This document shows positions 58,519-64,000 of a stretch of DNA of 64,000 nt, piece by piece. The DNA is from Bog-113 sp965226755. GTDB lineage: Bacteria > Acidobacteriota > Terriglobia > Bryobacterales > Bryobacteraceae. Location of the stretch: NCBI GenBank assembly GCA_965226755.1, contig CBDDDT010000003.1:2604001-2668000 (forward strand), given 5' to 3'. The notes under the pieces are model-generated. The model was not told where the DNA came from, ran no database searches, and worked only from the letters and a program-made list of their open reading frames with translations. The translations under genes and the position numbers were made by a program. Within the stretch, counting starts at the first letter, position 1. Every line of letters starts with the position of its first letter.

Positions 58519-61116
58519 GTGTCTGAAGCCTCCACGCCGCTCATGCGGCAGTACAACTCCATTAAGGAACAGGTGCCCGGCGCGCTGCTTCTGTTCCGTC
58601 TGGGCGATTTCTACGAGCTTTTCTACGAGGATGCCGTCACCGCCGCGCGCGAACTCAGCATCACTCTGACCGCCCGCAATCGGGAAAAGGGCGACCACGC
58701 GCCCATGTGCGGCGTCCCCTATCACTCCGCGGAGGGTTACATCGCGCGCCTGATCAATAAGGGCTATCGCGTCGCGATCTGCGAGCAGATGGAGACGCCC
58801 GGACCCGGCAAGAAACTGGTCCGCCGCGAAGTCACCCGCATCATCACGCCCGGGACGGCGACGGAATCGCACCTGCTGCGCTCGCACGAGAATAACTTTC
58901 TGGCCGCCGTCGCAAACGCCGGATCGCGCGGTTCCCTGCGCGCGGGACTGGCGCATGTCGATCTTTCCACCGGCGAGTTCCGCGTCACGGAGGTGGACAC
59001 AGCCGACGTTCCTCTCGCGCTCGAAGCGCTGCACGCCCGCGAGATCCTCATCCCCGCCGAGAACCCGCTCTTCGCGCAGCCGGCCGGCGCTCCCGGCCCG
59101 CTCCGCACGGAGCTGGAGGCCTGGATCTTCAGCCCGGATTACGCCGAGCGCTTACTGCGCGAGCACTTCAAACTTCTCACGCTGGACGGCTGGGGACTGG
59201 CGGGCCGCACGGCCGCCGTCTGCGCCGCGGGAGCGATCCTTCATTACCTCCGCGATACGCAACGCGCCGCGCTCGATCACGTGGAGCCGCCGGCATTTTA
59301 CGACCGCGCCGGCGCCATGGTGCTCGACGCCGTCACCGTTCGGAATCTCGAACTCATCGAGCCCGTCTTCCAGGGGGAAGGCGCCACGCTGATCGGCGTC
59401 CTCGACCAGACCTGCACGGGCATGGGGGGACGTCTCCTGCGCCAGCGGCTTCTCCGGCCGTCCATGGATCGCGCGGAGATCGATTCGCGGCTCGACGCCG
59501 TCCAGGCCTTTCACAAGCAGACCATCCTGCGCGCGGAGCTTCGCAAGCTGGTCACGCAGGTTCAGGATCTCGAGCGGCTGCTGGCCAAGATCACTCTCGC
59601 CACCGCCGGTCCCCGTGAACTGCTCGCGCTGGCGCAGAGTCTTTCCGTCATCCCGAAGATTCATTCCGCGGCCGCATCGGCGCGAGAGGCCCTCGGAACG
59701 CGGATGCTCGATATTCTGGCGAGACTGGACGACATCCCGGAACTCCGCTGTTCCATCCAGGATGCGCTCTCGGACACGCCGCCCGTAAACTTGTCCGACG
59801 GGGGCGCCATCCGCGCGGGGTTCCATAGCGGCCTCGACGAGCTGCGCGACCTGAGCCAGAACGGCCGCGAGTACATCGCCCGGATCGAAGCGCGCGAGCG
59901 CCAGCGCACCGGCATCCAATCTCTCAAGATCCGGTTCAATAGCGTGTTTGGCTATTACATCGAGATCTCGCGCGCCAACATGCATCTTGCGCCCGCGGAT
60001 TACGAACGCAAGCAAACGCTGGTGAACGCGGAACGTTTCACCACGCCCGAGCTGAAAGACTACGAACGCAAAATCCTGGAAGCGGACGACCGCATCCTGG
60101 CCCTGGAGCGCGAGGTCTTCACGGCGCTCCGGGAAAGCGCGTCCGCCGAGGGCCGGCGCATCCGGTCCACCGCCGCGGCCGTGGCGGAACTGGATGTGAC
60201 GCTGGCGCTGGCCCAGATGGCCGCCGAGAACCGGTACGTCCGCCCGGTGTTTTCCGAAACGGGCGAAATGCAGATCGTCGCCGGCCGCCATCCGGTGATC
60301 GAGAAGCTGGCGGCCGAAGAAGCCGGGCGATTCGTGCCGAACGATCTGTACCTGAATCACGGCTCGCGGCGCACCGGTCTGATCACCGGACCCAACATGG
60401 GAGGCAAATCGACATATCTCCGCCAGGCGGCCTTGATCGCCATCCTGGGACAGATGGGGTCATTCGTGCCCGCGGATTCCGCCATCCTGCCCGTGCTCGA
60501 CCGCATCTTCACCCGCATCGGCGCGTCCGACAATCTGGCGCGCGGGCGTTCCACATTCATGGTCGAGATGACCGAGACGGCGGTCATCCTGAACACGGCC
60601 ACTTCCGACAGCTTTATCATTCTGGATGAGATCGGCCGCGGAACCGCGACCTACGACGGCCTCGCGCTCGCCTGGGCGGTGGTCGAGCACATCCAGGAGC
60701 GCACGCGCGCCAAGACCCTGTTCGCCACGCACTACCACGAGCTCACCGAACTGGCCAGCCAGCTTTCCGGAATTGAAAACCTTCGAGTCGCGGTGAAAGA
60801 AGCGGCGGATAAAATCATTTTCCTGAGGCGCGTGGAGCCCGGCCGGGCGGACCGGAGCTATGGCATCGAGGTGGCTCGTCTCGCCGGGTTGCCGCAAAGC
60901 GTGATCGACCGCGCGCGCGAGGTGCTCAAAGTCCACGAGCGCAAAGAACGGGCGGTGACCGGAGAACTCGAACCGCAAACCGGCCCCGTGCAAATTCGCC
61001 TCTTCGAACCTTCGCCGAGCCAGCTTCTGGAAAAGATCCGGGCGCTGAATCTGGATGAAATGCGCCCTATCGAAGCGCTGCGCGTGCTCGCCGAACTGCA
61101 GAAGGAGGTCGAATAG
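58519..61116 (+). CDS. mutS: DNA mismatch repair protein MutS
   Basis: The 865-residue protein starts at GTG 58519. The mismatch-reading motif is LFRLGDFYELFYEDA near the N terminus; the canonical GDFYE Phe-x-Glu is present, so it is MutS1. The ATPase domain has Walker A TGPNMGGKSTYLRQ (about residues 623-636), DEIGRGTATYDGLALAWA and FATHYHELT. It recognises mismatches and recruits MutL; no mutL is nearby. It lies 12 bases after gdhA and 3 bases before anmK. Confidence 0.96.
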   Translation: MSEASTPLMRQYNSIKEQVPGALLLFRLGDFYELFYEDAVTAARELSITLTARNREKGDHAPMCGVPYHSAEGYIARLINKGYRVAICEQMETPGPGKKLVRREVTRIITPGTATESHLLRSHENNFLAAVANAGSRGSLRAGLAHVDLSTGEFRVTEVDTADVPLALEALHAREILIPAENPLFAQPAGAPGPLRTELEAWIFSPDYAERLLREHFKLLTLDGWGLAGRTAAVCAAGAILHYLRDTQRAALDHVEPPAFYDRAGAMVLDAVTVRNLELIEPVFQGEGATLIGVLDQTCTGMGGRLLRQRLLRPSMDRAEIDSRLDAVQAFHKQTILRAELRKLVTQVQDLERLLAKITLATAGPRELLALAQSLSVIPKIHSAAASAREALGTRMLDILARLDDIPELRCSIQDALSDTPPVNLSDGGAIRAGFHSGLDELRDLSQNGREYIARIEARERQRTGIQSLKIRFNSVFGYYIEISRANMHLAPADYERKQTLVNAERFTTPELKDYERKILEADDRILALEREVFTALRESASAEGRRIRSTAAAVAELDVTLALAQMAAENRYVRPVFSETGEMQIVAGRHPVIEKLAAEEAGRFVPNDLYLNHGSRRTGLITGPNMGGKSTYLRQAALIAILGQMGSFVPADSAILPVLDRIFTRIGASDNLARGRSTFMVEMTETAVILNTATSDSFIILDEIGRGTATYDGLALAWAVVEHIQERTRAKTLFATHYHELTELASQLSGIENLRVAVKEAADKIIFLRRVEPGRADRSYGIEVARLAGLPQSVIDRAREVLKVHERKERAVTGELEPQTGPVQIRLFEPSPSQLLEKIRALNLDEMRPIEALRVLAELQKEVE

Positions 61117-61119
61117 CCG

Positions 61120-62196
61120 ATGCGCGTCGCCGGGATCATGAGCGGGACGTCGCTCGACGGAATTGACGTGGCGATCGTGGACATCACGCGTTCTTCGATT
61201 CGTCCGGCGGCTTTCCGAAGCACTCCCTATTCCGCCGCGACGCGGGCCGCCATTCTCGCCGTGTCCAACACGGAGACTCACACCGCCGCCATTTCGCGGC
61301 TGAACTTCGGGTTAGCGGAACTATACGCGAAGGCCGTAATCGCTTGCGCCAGGGACGCGAAGATCCCGCTCGCTTCGGTCGATCTCATCGGCTGTCATGG
61401 CCAGACGATCTTCCACGAGGGCACGAACACTCTCCAGATCGGCGACGGGTCGGTGCTCGCCGAGCGCACCGGAATTCGGGTGGTATCCAACTTCCGCGCC
61501 CGCGACATCGCCGCAGGGGGCCAAGGCGCGCCGCTGGTTCCGTTCTTCGATTTCCGCATGTTCCGGCATCCGAAGCGCCGCCGCGTCGCGCTCAACATCG
61601 GCGGCATCGCCAATATCACCAATATTCCCGGCGGCGCCACGCTCGATCAGGTCACCGCGTTCGACACGGGCCCCGGCAATATGGTGATCGACCAGCTCGT
61701 CGCCGTCCACACCGGAGGCAAGCAGAACTACGATGGCGGCGGACGTATCGCGCGCGCCGGAAAACCGGACCCGCAACTCTTAAGCGCCCTGCTGCGCGAC
61801 CCGTTCTATCGCCGGAAGCCGCCCCGGACCGCGGGACGGGAACAGTACGGCCGCGAGTTCATCGCGCGTCTCCGGGCGACCGGACTTCCGCTTCCCGATC
61901 TCATCGCGACCGCCACGCTGCTGACCGCGTCGGCCATCGCCCGCGCCATCGGCCCCGAGCCGGGCGACCTGATCGCCAGCGGCGGCGGAGTGCACAACGA
62001 ATTTCTGATGGCCCATCTCCACGCGCTGCTCCCGCGCATGCAACTCGCCACCACGCGGGATTACGGCATCGATCCCGACGCGAAGGAAGCCATCGCGTTC
62101 GCGCTGCTGGCTTACGAAACCTGGAACCGACGGCCGTCCAACGTTCCCGGCGCCACGGGGGCGAAGCACGCCGTCGTTCTGGGCGCGCTATCATAA
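61120..62196 (+). CDS. anmK: Anhydro-N-acetylmuramic acid kinase
   Basis: The 358-residue enzyme phosphorylates and opens 1,6-anhydroMurNAc in cell-wall recycling. It has the ATP-binding GIMSGTSLDGIDVAIVDI at the start, DLIGCHGQTIFHEG, NIGGIANITNIPGGA, FDTGPGNMVID and the late IASGGGVHNEFLM. Length is typical. It starts three bases after the mutS stop. Together with ddl it supports a peptidoglycan theme in this run. Confidence 0.95.
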   Translation: MRVAGIMSGTSLDGIDVAIVDITRSSIRPAAFRSTPYSAATRAAILAVSNTETHTAAISRLNFGLAELYAKAVIACARDAKIPLASVDLIGCHGQTIFHEGTNTLQIGDGSVLAERTGIRVVSNFRARDIAAGGQGAPLVPFFDFRMFRHPKRRRVALNIGGIANITNIPGGATLDQVTAFDTGPGNMVIDQLVAVHTGGKQNYDGGGRIARAGKPDPQLLSALLRDPFYRRKPPRTAGREQYGREFIARLRATGLPLPDLIATATLLTASAIARAIGPEPGDLIASGGGVHNEFLMAHLHALLPRMQLATTRDYGIDPDAKEAIAFALLAYETWNRRPSNVPGATGAKHAVVLGALS

Positions 62197-62203
62197 CGCC
62201 CAA

Positions 62204-62620
62204 ATGCCGGTCGACATCCCGAGCACCAGGCCGCTGATTGACAAACTCGGCGTGAAGGACGGCATGCGCATCAGCGTGCTCCAGGTTGGCGCGTCCGGAT
62301 TTCTCGCGACCCTTCGAACTCGCACGCGCGACATCTCGCTCAACCAGCCGCAGGAAGGAAGCGATCTGATTTTTCTGGGAGCGGTTTCCCGTCAGGACCT
62401 GATGCGCATCGAGGCTCTGGCTGGCTTTATCCAGCCCAATGGAGCCATCTGGGTGGTCTACCCGAAAGGCGTGCAGACGATCAAAGAATCGCATGTGCGC
62501 GAAGCGGGACTCGCGGCTGGTCTGGTCGACAACAAAGTCGTCAGCTTTTCCGCGACACAAACCGGCTTGCGCTTCGTGATCCCGTTGCGCTTGAGAAAAA
62601 CTGCCGATCCGAAAAGTTAG
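62204..62620 (+). CDS. DUF3052-family protein
   Basis: This 138-residue cytoplasmic protein has the pattern PLIDKLGVKDGMRISVLQV, then SDLIFLGAVSRQDLMRI, an IQPNGAIWVVYPKG strand and a TGLRFVIPLRLRK end, which is the DUF3052 layout (a Rossmann-like domain of unknown function). It starts 7 bases after anmK and so is probably co-transcribed. Its stop overlaps that of the convergent leuD by three bases. Function unknown. Confidence 0.8.
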   Translation: MPVDIPSTRPLIDKLGVKDGMRISVLQVGASGFLATLRTRTRDISLNQPQEGSDLIFLGAVSRQDLMRIEALAGFIQPNGAIWVVYPKGVQTIKESHVREAGLAAGLVDNKVVSFSATQTGLRFVIPLRLRKTADPKS

Positions 62621-63228
62621 GCGGTGGTGGTCAGCGTGTTCTCGCGCTGTTTCTCAAACTTCTGAATCGCGATTTCCTGCGAGAGGATAAACCCGAGCTC
62701 GTCGACGCCCGCCAGGATGCAGGCCTTCGAGAAATCGTCGATGGAAAACGCCGCCGTCGTTCCGTCCGGCAGTTTGACGCGTTCATTCGCCAGATCCACT
62801 TCCACCCGCGCGTCGCGATCCTGACCCGCCAACGCGAACAGCCGCTCATGCGCCGCGGCCGGAAGCGCAATGGGAAGAAATCCGTTCTTCAGCGAGTTCT
62901 GGCGGAAGATATCTCCAAAAGACGTGCTGATCACCGCCCGAAAGCCGAACTGCTGCAAAGCCCAGGGCGCATGCTCGCGGGAACTGCCGCAGCCGAAATT
63001 GTCCCCCGCCAGCAGAATCTCGGCGCCCTTCGCCTGTGGCTGGTTCAAAACAAAATCCGGCTTTGGCGAACCGTCGGCGTTGTAGCGCCAGTCCTCGAAC
63101 AGATGCCGGTCCAGCCCGATCTTCGTCGTCGTCTTGAGAAAGCGCGCCGGAATGATCTGGTCGGTGTCGATGTTGTTCTCTTCCATCACCACCATGCGGC
63201 TGGAAAAATCCTCGAATGGTTCACTCAT
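62617..63228 (-). CDS. leuD: 3-isopropylmalate dehydratase small subunit
   Basis: The 203-residue swivel-domain protein completes the LeuCD isomerase of leucine synthesis. It has NIDTDQIIPARFLKTTTKIG, a GDNFGCGSSREHAPWALQQF motif that binds substrate, and SFGDIFRQNSLKNGFLPI. Length is typical. ATG 63228 overlaps the leuC stop (ATGA 63228-63225), so the pair is translationally coupled, as in most bacteria. Confidence 0.96.
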   Translation of the reverse strand: MSEPFEDFSSRMVVMEENNIDTDQIIPARFLKTTTKIGLDRHLFEDWRYNADGSPKPDFVLNQPQAKGAEILLAGDNFGCGSSREHAPWALQQFGFRAVISTSFGDIFRQNSLKNGFLPIALPAAAHERLFALAGQDRDARVEVDLANERVKLPDGTTAAFSIDDFSKACILAGVDELGFILSQEIAIQKFEKQRENTLTTTA

Positions 63229-64000
63229 TGGAGCAGCGTCCTCACGTCCGTCACCACGCCCGTCAACGCCGCGGCGGCGGCGGTCAAAGGAGACGCCAGG
63301 AACGTCCGGCCGCCTTTGCCCTGCCGCCCTTCGAAGTTACGGTTCGACGTGGAAACGCTATACTGGCCCGGTTCCAGCTGATCCCCGTTCATCGCGATGC
63401 ACATGGAGCAGCCGGGTTCCCGGTAATCGCATCCAGCCGCGCGGAAAATCGCCGGCAAGCCTTCCGCCTCGGCCTGACGCTTCACTTCCTGGGAGCCCGG
63501 AACCACCATCACCCGCACCTTATCGCTGACTTTCCGCCCCTTCAGCAAAATCGCCGCGCTGCGGAGATCGGTGATGCGCGAATTGGTGCAGGAACCGATG
63601 AACACTACATCCACCGGATGGCCGAGCAGCGGCTTGCCCCCTTCGATCCCCATATAGCGCAGCGCCTTCTCCATCGACTCGCGCTCCCGCGTGTCCCCGA
63701 TCCGCGAGGGGTCGGGCACCGCTCCCGTGATCGGCATGCCCATGCCTGGATTCGTGCCGAACGTGATCATCGGCTCGAGCGTATCGGCATCGATCGAAAT
63801 AGCGCGATCGTACGTCGCCCCGTCGTCGGTCGGAAGCTGCCGCCAGCGTTCCAAAGCCCGGTCCCACTCGGCGTCTTTTGGCGAGAAGTGGCGGCCATGC
63901 AGATACTCGAAGGTGGTGTCGTCGGGCGCGATCATGCCCGCGCGCGCGCCGCCCTCAATCGACATATTGCAGATGGTCATGCGCTGCTCCATGTTCAGGC
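63225..64000 (-). CDS. leuC: 3-isopropylmalate dehydratase large subunit, 5' part outside window
   Basis: The frame is open to the window edge; the sequence before the in-frame ATG at 63992 still reads as LeuC, so the true start lies beyond 64000. Visible are RMTICNMSIEGGARAGMIAP, VVFIGSCTNSRITDLRSAA with one cluster cysteine, and FRAAGCDYREPGCSMCIAMN with the other two, together the three 4Fe-4S ligands. LeuC and LeuD isomerise isopropylmalate. The stop overlaps leuD. Confidence 0.95.
   Translation of the reverse strand, partial: LNMEQRMTICNMSIEGGARAGMIAPDDTTFEYLHGRHFSPKDAEWDRALERWRQLPTDDGATYDRAISIDADTLEPMITFGTNPGMGMPITGAVPDPSRIGDTRERESMEKALRYMGIEGGKPLLGHPVDVVFIGSCTNSRITDLRSAAILLKGRKVSDKVRVMVVPGSQEVKRQAEAEGLPAIFRAAGCDYREPGCSMCIAMNGDQLEPGQYSVSTSNRNFEGRQGKGGRTFLASPLTAAAAALTGVVTDVRTLLQ

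Noticed and set aside
1..64000. tRNA, rRNA, CRISPR, insertion sequence or prophage genes
   Set aside because: I saw no tRNA-like T-loop sequences in the gaps, no spaced repeat arrays, no transposase or integrase motifs and no phage structural genes. A covariance-model scan would be needed to exclude tRNAs fully.

Overview
The window is 64 kb of GC-rich, densely coded bacterial chromosome. It suggests a member of the Acidobacteriota close to the Solibacter/Bryobacter group. This is inferred from gene content: a Pal-type lipoprotein, many NtrC-family and NarL-family regulators, several Tat-exported enzymes, a GMC oxidoreductase, and lineage-type conserved hypothetical genes. No rRNA or tRNA gene is present to confirm it. 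I see no insertion sequence, prophage, plasmid gene or CRISPR array.

Layout. 1-4113: an ArsR/AHSA1 pair with a clear promoter-operator, a Pal lipoprotein pair, and a NarX/NarL-like two-component pair. 4114-8740: a lone conserved gene, two gene-poor stretches (one with relics of a surface-protein gene), a Tat-exported aminotransferase, and thiC preceded by a 19-codon micro-ORF. 8743-16671: a signalling block with a CHASE2 kinase, an NtrC-type regulator, a sugar isomerase-like protein, an NtrY-like kinase, an NtrX-like regulator with an altered sigma-54 loop, and a stand-alone receiver. 16717-24316: phosphoglycerate mutase, a GH2 glycosidase, a phosphoesterase, a rhomboid protease, an aldo/keto reductase and an MFS transporter. 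24569-28352: a tightly packed cluster I cannot match to a known system. It has two paralogous coiled-coil proteins, a 50-residue membrane protein, two trypsin-like proteases without export signals, and a LuxR regulator whose receiver has lost most of its phosphorylation residues. 28369-35814: a nuclease-fold protein, an rRNA methyltransferase, HtpX, a frameshifted gene, and an hsp20-clpB heat-shock unit with promoter, hairpin and terminator. 35865-38701: an ECF sigma unit with a CpxP/CnrX-like protein, then apt and ispE. 38694-51050: a tripartite RND efflux operon with two pump subunits, followed by an aquaporin and a GMC oxidoreductase. 51216-62620: a housekeeping run (asnS, arginase, ddl, S41 protease, flippase, glutamate dehydrogenase, mutS, anmK, DUF3052). 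62617-64000: leuD and the 3' part of leuC on the other strand.

Themes. Neighbouring genes very often overlap by ATGA/GTGA, which implies long co-transcribed and translationally coupled units. Envelope maintenance recurs: Pal, HtpX, rhomboid, S41 protease, ddl, anmK, flippase, RND efflux and the ECF unit. Two genes (second RND pump, 43074-46180; small secreted protein, 31965-32398) each carry two one-base insertions in short homopolymers. Removing them restores full-length frames, so these are either sequence errors or young mutations.
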